Translations under genes and position numbers: made by a program
Notes under the pieces: model-generated
Told to the model about the DNA's origin: nothing
Seen by the model: only the letters and a program-made list of their open reading frames with translations
Database searches by the model: none
Shown here: in pieces, positions 36,283-44,508 of the stretch
How the letters are laid out: each line of letters begins with the position of its first letter
Numbering within the stretch: the first letter of the stretch is position 1
DNA from: Sphingomonas sp. UV9
GTDB taxonomy: Bacteria; Pseudomonadota; Alphaproteobacteria; Sphingomonadales; Sphingomonadaceae
NCBI RefSeq assembly: GCF_004101245.1
Contig: NZ_SCIN01000001.1
Span: 758,784-822,783, forward strand
DNA: 64,000 bases
Reading direction: 5' to 3'

Positions 36283-37301
36283 GATGGCTCGCCCCATTGC
36301 CGCGATACGAGCTGCGCGGGAACCCTGTTCGCATCGATCAGCGCACGTTCCTGCATTTGCGTTGTCCCGAGCGTCACGTCGATATCGAGCGTGAACCATT
36401 TCGAGACGACGGTGGCTTCCGCGCCTGGCCCGATCGTCGAAGCCCCGAGCAGCGACAGGCTCGTCTGCATCTGGCCGATCTCGGCATAGCCCTGCACCGG
36501 CCGCCGCAGCAGCGCCTGCTGCGCGTTGCCGATCGACAGCGTATCGGGATACATCATCGCCAGCAGCACGGCCTGTTCGGGCAGCAGCGTATTGACGTTG
36601 ATCGGCGATGGTTTCGCGATCGGCAGCGTGCAGATCCACGGCCGCAGCCTGGCGTAGATGTCCGGCGTCATGCCGAGCACCGTCCTGAGTTCGCTCGGAT
36701 CGGTCATCAACGTACCAGCGGTACGATACGGCGTCTCGCGGCCGAGATAGGCGCCGTCCTCCGCCCCCATCTGTTGCTGATCCTGATCGGTGTCGATCCA
36801 GTCCGCCGCGCCCGCTGCAACCTGTTCGGCGACCTGAACCGGCACGTCGAGGAGCCGCATCAGGCGGACGAACTGCGGGCGGGTCTCGCGTTGCGTCATA
36901 TACACGCCCGGTTCGGTCATCCGAACCAGGCTATTGAGGTTGAAGCAGTTCGCACCGTCGCGCACGCGCGCCGTCGCAAAGCCGCCGGGCACGGGCAGGC
37001 CGAACGGCGTATTGCTCCACCCGCCGGCCAGCGTGACGCGCTTGGGACTTTGCCCGAGCAGGTTGGAGATACGGGTGAGCGCCATCGTCTCCGCTGCCAG
37101 CGCATAGGCGCGCGCCTGCTCGCCGGTCGCGGCATTCCCCGCCAATCGAGTCGACAGCCGCAGCTTTTCGAGCGCGGCGCCCGCCATCACGGCGATGATC
37201 GCGACGAGCATCAGGACGGTCAGCAACGCTGCCCCCCGCTCCGACCCCCGCTCCGGCCCCCGCTGTGCGCCATGCGATGGCGCTGGATCAGTTTCGCGCA
37301 C
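36279..37301 (-). CDS. gspK: Type II secretion minor pseudopilin K
   Basis: A large minor pseudopilin of 340 residues that caps the pseudopilus tip with GspI/J. The prepilin leader ends RGAALLTVLMLVAIIAVMAG, where Gly-Ala replaces the usual Gly-Phe, as is common in GspK. ADWIDTDQDQQQMGAED is the conserved Ca-binding region and INVNTLLPEQAVLLAMM the C-terminal helix-hairpin. I chose the GTG at 37301, overlapping the GspJ end by 14 bases, with AGGGGGC upstream. Confidence 0.9.
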   Translation of the reverse strand: MRETDPAPSHGAQRGPERGSERGAALLTVLMLVAIIAVMAGAALEKLRLSTRLAGNAATGEQARAYALAAETMALTRISNLLGQSPKRVTLAGGWSNTPFGLPVPGGFATARVRDGANCFNLNSLVRMTEPGVYMTQRETRPQFVRLMRLLDVPVQVAEQVAAGAADWIDTDQDQQQMGAEDGAYLGRETPYRTAGTLMTDPSELRTVLGMTPDIYARLRPWICTLPIAKPSPINVNTLLPEQAVLLAMMYPDTLSIGNAQQALLRRPVQGYAEIGQMQTSLSLLGASTIGPGAEATVVSKWFTLDIDVTLGTTQMQERALIDANRVPAQLVSRQWGEPS

Positions 37302-37974
37302 CCGACGCCCCCTGTTGCGATCCCGCGGGCGGCGTAACCGGCGCATCGCTGATGTCGGCCGGCATCGGTGTGTAGCCCGTGCCGACCAGGAACATCTGGC
37401 GAAACTGCGTCCCGTCGTCGCGTTGGACACGCAATTCCATCGCGTCGGGCAAGGGCACACTGCCTGCCCCGTCCCAGCGATCGCTCCAGGCGCCGGCGAT
37501 CCGGTAGCGAAGCCCGACCTGGCGGACACGCGTCAGAAGCGCGGCCGGGGGCAGAGGCTGGGCACCATCGATCATCGGGTAGGCGATCCGCTGCAAAACG
37601 CCCGCATCGACGCGGTAGGCGACCTTTTGCAGGTTGGACCGCGCGGTACCGTCGATATTGCTCCAGCCGGCGCGCACGAGGCGGAGCATCGGCGTCACCC
37701 CGGATCCGCTCTCGCCGACGAACGCCGGCACGCGCGTCCCGGCTTCGTCGCGCGTGACGCGATTCGAGGCCTGGGCAAGATCCGCGGACAGGATCGACAT
37801 CGTCCGGGTAAGCGCGCTGATATCGTCGAGCTTGGCGCCGGTCGAACTCTGCGCCCTCACGCTGAACGACAGGATGGCGACGCCCGCGGCGGCAATCATC
37901 CCGAATATCATCAGCGAGACCATGACCTCGATCAGCGTAAAGCCCGACTCCCCCGGCCGCCGATCGACGCTCAT
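37288..37974 (-). CDS. gspJ: Type II secretion minor pseudopilin J
   Basis: A 228-residue minor pseudopilin. The leader MSVDRRPGESGFTLIEVMVS has the prepilin-peptidase site at G-FTLIE followed by a hydrophobic helix. TPMLRLVRAGWSNIDG and RVDAGVLQRIAYPMIDG are typical GspJ strands. The ATG overlaps the GspI stop (ATGA). Confidence 0.92.
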   Translation of the reverse strand: MSVDRRPGESGFTLIEVMVSLMIFGMIAAAGVAILSFSVRAQSSTGAKLDDISALTRTMSILSADLAQASNRVTRDEAGTRVPAFVGESGSGVTPMLRLVRAGWSNIDGTARSNLQKVAYRVDAGVLQRIAYPMIDGAQPLPPAALLTRVRQVGLRYRIAGAWSDRWDGAGSVPLPDAMELRVQRDDGTQFRQMFLVGTGYTPMPADISDAPVTPPAGSQQGASGARN

Positions 37975-38375
37975 GTCGCCGACCGCGGCGCGGGGCGCAC
38001 CATCGTCAGACGGCCGAGTTGGGTACCGGTACGGTCGGCGACCACCACATCGACACGCAGCACGCGGGAACCGCCGAGCGCGCTCACCTGCCGGGTCCAG
38101 GTCCAGGCCTGGCCGCCATTCGTCTCGACGCCGGTGACGCGGCCCGCGGTCGGCGGTTGCGCATCGGTTACCGCCTCGATCGCGACGTTGCGCGCGACCA
38201 TCTGCGCAACGAAGGTTTCGTCGAGGATCGAGGCGCCGCGGATCGTCGCGCTTTCCAGACGCACGAGCGCCATCGCCGCGAGGCTGAAGACGGCCAGCGC
38301 GACCATGATTTCGATGAGCGTGAAGCCGTGTTCGGCGTAACGCCCGCAAGGATTGAAGCCGCGCTCAGCCTGCAT
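37971..38375 (-). CDS. gspI: Type II secretion minor pseudopilin I
   Basis: A 134-residue minor pseudopilin with cleavage motif EHGFTLIEIMVALAVFSLAA. The leader contains an extra 11-residue unit starting GFNP that duplicates the Gly-Phe of the cleavage site and resembles the gspH leader. The ATG at 38375 overlaps the gspH stop region by 11 bases. Confidence 0.9.
   Translation of the reverse strand: MQAERGFNPCGRYAEHGFTLIEIMVALAVFSLAAMALVRLESATIRGASILDETFVAQMVARNVAIEAVTDAQPPTAGRVTGVETNGGQAWTWTRQVSALGGSRVLRVDVVVADRTGTQLGRLTMVRPAPRSAT
38328..38360 (-). repeat. 33-bp unit in the gspI prepilin leader
   Basis: An 11-codon unit directly before the GFTLIE cleavage motif. It contains GGCGTTACGCC, an 11-base palindrome, then GAACAC. 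By my count 23 of 33 bases match the unit at the same place in gspH (38800-38832). Confidence 0.55.
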
Positions 38376-38868
38376 CGGCGCGCACGCTGCCGTCGGCGTC
38401 GATATGCACGGTGGCCGCAACCCCGCCGCGGTCGAGCCGGATTTCCGCGGGGCGATCGACCAGTCCGGTCGGGTCGAAGGTCACGCGCATGCGACCGCTC
38501 GCGTCGCCTATACTGGCCCTGGTGCCGTCGTTCCAGCGGTCGACGCGCATCGGTTTCTCGGCGATCGGGGTCCAGCCCCCCGCGAGCCGTTGGTCGAAGC
38601 CATAGCCGCCGCCGGTGATCCAGACGCTGACCGGACGCGCGTCGACGATCGCCGAATCATGCGCAGCGCGGGTGCGCAGGGCAAAGCGCGTCGCCTCGTC
38701 GAGCACGCGGCCGCGCGGGTCCGGCATCACGAGCACGGCCACCGCCGATGCGAGACCGATGATCGTCACGACGACCATCAGCTCGACCAATGTGAAGCCG
38801 AGTTCGGCGGAACGCCTCACAGGCGTAAAACCGGCTTCGCGCTTATTGCCAGCTGCCGATATCGGCAT
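38365..38868 (-). CDS. gspH: Type II secretion minor pseudopilin H
   Basis: A 167-residue minor pseudopilin. The cleavage motif is AELGFTLVELMVVVTIIGLA. The leader is long because it holds an 11-residue unit beginning GFTP just before the real cleavage site. GYGFDQRLAGGWTPI and FDPTGLVDRPAEIRL are C-terminal GspH strands. The ATG at 38868 overlaps gspG by 26 bases. Confidence 0.9.
   Translation of the reverse strand: MPISAAGNKREAGFTPVRRSAELGFTLVELMVVVTIIGLASAVAVLVMPDPRGRVLDEATRFALRTRAAHDSAIVDARPVSVWITGGGYGFDQRLAGGWTPIAEKPMRVDRWNDGTRASIGDASGRMRVTFDPTGLVDRPAEIRLDRGGVAATVHIDADGSVRADAG
38800..38832 (-). repeat. 33-bp unit in the gspH prepilin leader
   Basis: Counterpart of the gspI unit, with GGCGTTCCGCCGAAC conserved and an extra ACGCC/GGCGT hairpin. 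It ends at the codon before GFTLVE. Confidence 0.55.
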
Positions 38869-39295
38869 CGATCCCCTCGCCGCCTTCCTTGCCGTCCGCC
38901 CCGAAGGTCCAGACGTCGGCCTCGCCGTGCGTGCCGGGTGACGCGTAGAGATACGGGCGACCCCAGGGATCATTCGGCAGCTTCTTGAGATAGCCGCCGC
39001 GCTGGTAGCGCGAAGGATCGGTCAGACCTGCGGGTGCGGTGACCAGCGCGTTCAGGCCCTGCGATGTGTTGGGGAAGGTCATGTTCTGGAGCTTGTAAAG
39101 CTCCAGCCCGCCCTCGATCTGGGCGATGTCGGCCTTTGCCTTCTGGATCCGCGCGGTGTCGCCGGACGGCAGCACGTTGAGCGCGACGATCGTCGCGAGC
39201 AGGCCGATGATGACGATCACCACCATCAGCTCGACAAGGGTGAAGCCGGCTTCGCGGCGACGCTTTTTGACTTCGGGACGCATGTACAACCTCAT
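38843..39295 (-). CDS. gspG: Type II secretion major pseudopilin G
   Basis: The major pseudopilin of 150 residues. The leader ends RREAGFTLVELMVVIVIIGL with prepilin cleavage after Gly. The conserved TFPNTSQGLNALV, YLKKLPNDPWGRPY and C-terminal DVWTFGADGKEGGEG (Ca-binding loop) are clear. The ATG at 39295 overlaps the GspF stop (ATGA); an ATG at 39283 is also possible. Confidence 0.96.
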   Translation of the reverse strand: MRLYMRPEVKKRRREAGFTLVELMVVIVIIGLLATIVALNVLPSGDTARIQKAKADIAQIEGGLELYKLQNMTFPNTSQGLNALVTAPAGLTDPSRYQRGGYLKKLPNDPWGRPYLYASPGTHGEADVWTFGADGKEGGEGIDADIGSWQ

Positions 39296-40518
39296 TGTCC
39301 GGCCAGCGTGTTGAGCTGAAGGATCGGGAGCAGGATGGATAGCACGATCGTCGCGACGATACCGCCCATCACGACGATGATCAGCGGTTCGAGCAGCGAC
39401 AATGCGGTGGCGGTGAAGCGGTCGAACTCGCGTTCGAGATAGTCGGCCGCGCGCTCGAGCATCTCGTCGAGCCGGCCCGCCGCTTCTCCGCTCGCCGCGA
39501 GATAGGTGAGCAGCGGGGGGAAGACGCCGGCCCGGCGCATCGCGGCCGACAGCGAGCCGCCGCCGCGGATCGCCTCGACGATCTGGTCGGAGGCAAGGCG
39601 CAGGCGGCGATTGTGGATCGTGCTGGCGGTGAGGTTGAGGCCGTCGAGCAGCGGCAGGCGGCTCGCGACCATCGTCCCGAGCGTACGCGCCATGCGGGCC
39701 GCGTGGAGGTCGCGGAGCAGCCTGCCGAGCAGCGGAATGCGAAGCAGCCAGCCATCGAATGCCAGGCGGATCGACGGGTCCTTGAGTGCCCGCCACCCGA
39801 TCAGGCCGCCGCCGACGACGATCAGCAGCATTACCCACCAATAGCCGACGAGGAACGCCGAGAACGCCATCACCATGCGTGTGAGCAACGGCAATTGCTG
39901 GCCGACCGTGTCGAATTGCTCGACCACCTGGGGGACGACGAACATCATCAGCGCGGTGACGACGCCGAAGGCGACGAGGGCAAGGATCGCGGGATACGCG
40001 AGCGCGGTGATGAGCTTGCCGCGGATTTCGGCCTGGCGTTCGAGAAGGGCGGCGAGGCGGTCGAGGATCGTCGGCAACGAACCCGAGCTTTCGCCGGCGG
40101 AGACCATCGCGCGGTAGAGCGGTGGGAAGCTCTTGGGCTCGCGGGCCATCGCGTCGGCGAGCCTACGGCCTTCGACGACACCCGCGTGGACATGCTGGAC
40201 GATCGTGCGGACGCTGTCCTGCTCGGTCTGGCGGGTGATCGTGCGGAGCGATTCCTCAAGCGGCGACACGCGGTTGAGGGTGGCGAGCTGGCGGGTGAAG
40301 AGGGTCAGGTTCTTGCCCGACATTTTCGGCGTGCCAAGCTGGAGGCCGAACAGCGGGCGGCCCTTCTGGGCCTGGGGCGGTGCGCCGGGCGTGATCTTGA
40401 CGACGTAGAATTTGCGTGCGTCGAGCGTGGCGCGCGCCACGTCGATGTCGGGCGCAGCGACGTGGCCGCGGCGTTCGGCGCCCTTCGTGTCGATGGCGAT
40501 GTAATCGAAGTCAGCCAT
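39292..40518 (-). CDS. gspF: Type II secretion inner-membrane platform protein F
   Basis: A polytopic protein of 408 residues with two tandem GspF domains and three membrane segments. Motifs are FTRQLATLNRVSPLEESLR and LYRAMVSAGESSGSLP in the first domain, and TYLAASGEAAGRLDEML with LEPLIIVVMGGIVATIVL in the second. The ATG at 40518 begins MADFDYIAIDTKGAERRG, the standard start. A 120-base gap with a palindromic element separates it from gspE. Confidence 0.95.
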   Translation of the reverse strand: MADFDYIAIDTKGAERRGHVAAPDIDVARATLDARKFYVVKITPGAPPQAQKGRPLFGLQLGTPKMSGKNLTLFTRQLATLNRVSPLEESLRTITRQTEQDSVRTIVQHVHAGVVEGRRLADAMAREPKSFPPLYRAMVSAGESSGSLPTILDRLAALLERQAEIRGKLITALAYPAILALVAFGVVTALMMFVVPQVVEQFDTVGQQLPLLTRMVMAFSAFLVGYWWVMLLIVVGGGLIGWRALKDPSIRLAFDGWLLRIPLLGRLLRDLHAARMARTLGTMVASRLPLLDGLNLTASTIHNRRLRLASDQIVEAIRGGGSLSAAMRRAGVFPPLLTYLAASGEAAGRLDEMLERAADYLEREFDRFTATALSLLEPLIIVVMGGIVATIVLSILLPILQLNTLAGQ

Positions 40519-40544
40519 GTGGATGACCTGATGGACCAGATATC

Positions 40545-40623
40545 CCGTTCGTTGCGAGCGAAGTCGAGAAACCACTGTCCCCGCGCCTGGCCCCGGGTTC
40601 TCGACTACGCTCGCAACGAACGG
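40545..40623. repeat. Palindromic element family G between gspE and gspF
   Basis: Long inverted repeat with arms CCGTTCGTTGCGAGCGAAGT and CCGTTCGTTGCGAGCGTAGT (opposite strand), followed by CGAGAA, around a loop of about 25 bases. It occupies the only large gap inside the gsp operon. Confidence 0.85.
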
Positions 40624-40638
40624 AAATTTGCCGCGGCA

Positions 40639-42294
40639 TCATGCTTCCGCCACTTCGGGTGCGACTTCGGTGGTGTCGCGGCGCGATACGCGGACGGCTT
40701 CTTCGGCGGTCGTCTGGCCCGACAGCACGAGCTCGCGCGCCGACTGCGCCAAATTCGGGGACTTGGCGAAGGCGTGTGCGGTGATCTCGGATTCGTGGCC
40801 GTCGGTGTTGATCAAGCGGCGGATCGTGTCGTCGATGCGGACCGCTTCGAACACGCCGATGCGCCCCTTGTAGCCAGTCTGGTTGCAATCCTCGCAGCCT
40901 TGCGCGACGTAGACGATCGCATCGGGGGCGATACCGAGCAACGGTGCAACCGTGTCCGAGGCGGGCACCGCCTTGCGGCAGGTCGGGCAGAGACGGCGAA
41001 CGAGACGCTGGGCGATCACCGCGCGCAACGTCGAGGCGAGCAGGAAGCTCTCCACCTTCATGTCGCGCATCCGGGTGATCGCGCCGATCGCGTCGTTGGT
41101 GTGGACGGTCGACAGCACGAGATGGCCGGTGAGCGACGCCTGCACCGCGATCTCGGCAGTCTCGCGGTCGCGGATTTCGCCAACCATGACGACGTCGGGA
41201 TCCTGGCGCAGAATCGCGCGAAGACCCGCCGCAAACGTCAGCCCAACCTTCGGGTTCACCTGTGTCTGGCCAACCCCGTCAACGGCGTACTCGACCGGGT
41301 CCTCGACCGTCAGGATGTTGCGGCTGCCGTCGTTGAGCAGGCGCAGCGCGGCGTAGAGCGAGGTGGTCTTGCCCGAGCCGGTCGGGCCGGTGACGAGGAT
41401 GATGCCATTCGGCTCGCTCAGTGCTTCGTTGAGCAGCGCGAACAGCGCGGGCGGGAGGCCGAGCGCCTCCAGATCGATGCCGGCGTTTTCCTTGTCGAGG
41501 ATACGCAGCACCACGCGTTCTCCCGCACGGCTCGGCAGCGTCGAGACGCGGACGTCGAGCAGCTTGCCGCCCAGCGTCAGCCCCATGCGACCGTCCTGCG
41601 GCACGCGGCGCTCGGCGATGTCGAGGCGCGCCATCACCTTGATGCGGCTGACGACGACGGGCGCGACGTTGGGCGGCATCCGCAGCGTCTCGCGCAGCAC
41701 GCCGTCGATCCGCATGCGGACGACAAGGCCGGTCTCGTAGGGCTCGATGTGGATATCGGACACGCCGTTGCGTGCGGCGTCCGCGATGATGCCGTTGATG
41801 AGCCGGATCGCGGGCGCGTCGTCTGCGGTGTCGAGCAGATCCTCGGCGGTCGGCATGTCGCCGGCGAGAAGGTCGAGTTCGTCGCCCATGCCGACCGCGG
41901 CGAGCGCATTGGCCTGGCCGTCCATCGCGTAGACGTTGGACAGCAGGCGGTCGAAGGCGACCTGTTCGACGAAGGTCACGTCGAACGGGCGGGCGAGGTA
42001 GCGGCGGAGTTCGAGCAGGACCTTCGGGTCGGCGCCGGCACGCATCGCGATCGTGAGGTGCGAGTCGGTGTCGGTGTGGTCGATCACGACGCCGAACTTG
42101 CGGGCGAAGGCGTAGGGGATGGTGATCTGGGGGAAGTCTGCCTCACTCCCCTCCCGCTCGCGGGAGGGGTCGGGGGAGGGAATGACATATCCCCCAATCG
42201 CGTCGTCCGTGAGTAAGGCAGCCCCTCCCCCGACCCCTCCCGCAGGCGGGAGGGGAGCAGAGGAGTCGATCTCATGGCCTTCGCGGATGATCAC
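40639..42294 (-). CDS. gspE: Type II secretion ATPase E
   Basis: Secretion ATPase of 551 residues that powers pseudopilus assembly. Walker A is GPTGSGKTTSLY, the Asp box is ILTVEDPVEY, Walker B is DPDVVMVGEIRDRETAE, and the zinc site is CPTCRK with CEDCNQTGYKG. I chose the GTG at 42294, overlapping the GspD stop (GTGA). Residues about 13-49 come from a palindromic element, placed before the conserved FPQITIPYAFARKFGV start of the N1E domain. Confidence 0.94.
   Translation of the reverse strand: MIIREGHEIDSSAPLPPAGGVGGGAALLTDDAIGGYVIPSPDPSREREGSEADFPQITIPYAFARKFGVVIDHTDTDSHLTIAMRAGADPKVLLELRRYLARPFDVTFVEQVAFDRLLSNVYAMDGQANALAAVGMGDELDLLAGDMPTAEDLLDTADDAPAIRLINGIIADAARNGVSDIHIEPYETGLVVRMRIDGVLRETLRMPPNVAPVVVSRIKVMARLDIAERRVPQDGRMGLTLGGKLLDVRVSTLPSRAGERVVLRILDKENAGIDLEALGLPPALFALLNEALSEPNGIILVTGPTGSGKTTSLYAALRLLNDGSRNILTVEDPVEYAVDGVGQTQVNPKVGLTFAAGLRAILRQDPDVVMVGEIRDRETAEIAVQASLTGHLVLSTVHTNDAIGAITRMRDMKVESFLLASTLRAVIAQRLVRRLCPTCRKAVPASDTVAPLLGIAPDAIVYVAQGCEDCNQTGYKGRIGVFEAVRIDDTIRRLINTDGHESEITAHAFAKSPNLAQSARELVLSGQTTAEEAVRVSRRDTTEVAPEVAEA
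42146..42257. repeat. Palindromic element family D, in frame inside gspE
   Basis: Arms CTCCCCTCCCGCTCGCGGGA and, opposite strand, CTCCCCTCCCGCCTGCGGGA, both continuing GGGGTCGGGGGAGGG. The spacer ATGACATATCCCCCAATCGC and the arms are all open in the gspE frame. Confidence 0.9.
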
Positions 42295-44498
42295 TTCCTG
42301 GGCCGCACGACCATCGTCGAGGTTCGCACCGGCACCGCGACGCGGGGATCCTCGATGTTGCCGGGGATCGGCGCGCTCGGGATCGGGGGCGCCGCGCCCA
42401 TATAGTCGCGAACGAGCTGGTCGATCGACGGCTCGGCGCCCGGCTCCTGCAGGCCCTGTTGCAGGCGGACATAGCCGTAGCGCTGCTCGGTCAGCTTGCG
42501 GCTGTCTTCCGCGGTGCGCAGGATCGTCGGGCGGATGAAGATCATCAGGTTGGTCTTCGACCGCTGCTTGGCCTTCGACGTGAACAAGCGGCCGAGGACG
42601 GGAATGTCGCCGAGCAGCGGGATCTTCTCGATCGTCCGCCGCTCGTTATCGTCGAGCAGACCGCTGATCACCGCGATCTGGCCATCGTCGACGGTGCGGA
42701 CGGTTTCGACCTCGCGCTTGTTGAGGATCAGGTCGCTATTGTCGCTCGACACCGGTCCGGCGATCGAGCTGACCTCGAGGCGGAGGTTGAGCTTGACCGT
42801 GCCGCTCGAATTGACCTGCGGCCGGACGGTCAGTTCGATACCGACATTCTGCCGCTGCGTGGTGCGGAAGGCGTTGTCGAAATTGGTGCTGAGCGCCTGG
42901 CCCGTGGTGATCGGGATTTCCTGCCCAACGAGGCTGTGCGCCTCCTGATTGTCGAGCGTGACGAGGTGCGGGACCTGGAGCAGGTTCGACGTCGTGTCGC
43001 TCTTCACCGCGTTGATGATCGCGCCGAAGAAGGTGCTGCCGATCTTCCCACCGAACCCGCCAAAGCCGCCGGTCGCGGCGAGGATCGACGCGATCGCCGA
43101 CTGTTGCAGCGCGTCCGCCGCGGCATTGGGCGTGTCCGTTTCGGTGCGCGTGCCATCGGGCGCGATGACCGTGGTGCCGTTACCGGTGATCGAGCGCGCA
43201 CCGATCGCGCCGGCGATCTGGAGGATGTTGGGCGCGGAGTTGGAGAAGGTCGACGCGCCGAACGCGCCACCGCTAGGGTCGCCGACGATAAACTGCGCGC
43301 CGAGCGTGCGGGCGGTCGAATCGGAGACTTCGGCGACGATCGCCTCGACCAGCACCTGTTCGCGGCGTGTGTCGAGCTGGCGGACGACGTCGTTCAACTG
43401 GCGCTGGATCTCGGCGGGCGCGGCGATGACGATCGCGTTCGCGCCGGCAAAGCGCGTGACGACGGCGGCGGTCTTGCCGCCGGCCGCGGTGATCGCGGGC
43501 TGGCCCGAACCTGACCCGCCGCCGGACGTGGGACCGGACTGCGGGATCTGGGGTTGCGAGATGTTCGACTGCCCGCCCGCGCTGCCATTAGTGCTGCTCG
43601 ATCCGAAATTGGAGCGGGAGAGCGCAGTCTGCACGGGCTGGGTCGGGGTCTGGCCGACGAGTTCCTGCAACACCGGCAGCAGCTGCTCGGCATCGGCGTT
43701 CTCGAGGAAGACGACCCTGATCTCGGTGCCGTTGCGCGCCTTCTGGTCGAGGTCGGCGGCGACCTGCGCGAGGCGGGCGACGGTGGTCGGATCGCCGCGG
43801 AGCGCGACCGCGTTCGAGCCTTCGACGGCGACCACCGAGGCGCTTGGCCCGGTCGCGGCCGCACCGCCCTGCCCTCCACCCGTTCCCGCGCCGATCAGGC
43901 CCTGGAGCGCGGTGGCGATCTCCTTCGCGCTCGCGTTCTTGAGCGCCACGACGCGGGTCGACGAAGTGTCGGTGTCGATCCGGCGGAGGACTTCGCGGAT
44001 GCGGCGAATGTTGTCGGCGAAATCGACCACGACGAGGCTGTTGCCGCCGCGGTTCGCGCTGACCGAGCCTTGCGCGCTGACGAGTGGGCGGACCGTCTCG
44101 ACCGCGGATTGCGCGTCGATCGCGCGGAGGCGGACGATCTCGGTGACGTAGCTGTTGCGCGCGGCGCCCGCGACACCGATCCGGCTCGGCTGCGAGGCGG
44201 CGTTGTCGAGCGGCTGGACGCGGAACGCCCCGTTCGAGGTCGGCACCGCGATGAGGCCGTTGGCGCGCAGGGTCGAGAGGAAGACCTCGAAATATTCGGA
44301 GCGCGACAGCGGGCGATCGGTGACGACGGTCACCTTCCCGGCGACGCGGTTGTCGATGATGAAGGTCCGCCCGGTGACCTTGGCGGCGTCTGCGATGAAC
44401 GCGCGGATATCGGCGTCGCGGACGTTGAGCGTGGTCTGCGCGTGGACGCTTGCCGCAAGCGCAAGCGCGACGACCGGACCGAGAATGAGCTTTTTCAT
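42291..44498 (-). CDS. gspD: Type II secretion outer-membrane secretin D
   Basis: Secretin of 735 residues forming the outer-membrane gate. It has a signal peptide (MKKLILGPVVALALAASVHA), an N0 domain (LNVRDADIRAFIADAAKVTG), repeated N1-N3 domains with VVVDFADNIRRIREVLRRID and EVSDSTARTLGAQF, and the secretin core with VPHLVTLDNQEAHSLVGQEI and SSIAGP. A Gly/Ser/Gln-rich linker lies in N3. It starts ten bases after gspC. Confidence 0.96.
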   Translation of the reverse strand: MKKLILGPVVALALAASVHAQTTLNVRDADIRAFIADAAKVTGRTFIIDNRVAGKVTVVTDRPLSRSEYFEVFLSTLRANGLIAVPTSNGAFRVQPLDNAASQPSRIGVAGAARNSYVTEIVRLRAIDAQSAVETVRPLVSAQGSVSANRGGNSLVVVDFADNIRRIREVLRRIDTDTSSTRVVALKNASAKEIATALQGLIGAGTGGGQGGAAATGPSASVVAVEGSNAVALRGDPTTVARLAQVAADLDQKARNGTEIRVVFLENADAEQLLPVLQELVGQTPTQPVQTALSRSNFGSSSTNGSAGGQSNISQPQIPQSGPTSGGGSGSGQPAITAAGGKTAAVVTRFAGANAIVIAAPAEIQRQLNDVVRQLDTRREQVLVEAIVAEVSDSTARTLGAQFIVGDPSGGAFGASTFSNSAPNILQIAGAIGARSITGNGTTVIAPDGTRTETDTPNAAADALQQSAIASILAATGGFGGFGGKIGSTFFGAIINAVKSDTTSNLLQVPHLVTLDNQEAHSLVGQEIPITTGQALSTNFDNAFRTTQRQNVGIELTVRPQVNSSGTVKLNLRLEVSSIAGPVSSDNSDLILNKREVETVRTVDDGQIAVISGLLDDNERRTIEKIPLLGDIPVLGRLFTSKAKQRSKTNLMIFIRPTILRTAEDSRKLTEQRYGYVRLQQGLQEPGAEPSIDQLVRDYMGAAPPIPSAPIPGNIEDPRVAVPVRTSTMVVRPRK

Positions 44499-44508
44499 GT
44501 GGCCGTTT

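Noticed and set aside
39613..42216. A very long plus-strand open frame opposite gspF and gspE
   Set aside because: It spans two coupled genes on the other strand and includes intergenic repeat sequence, so it is an artefact of high GC.
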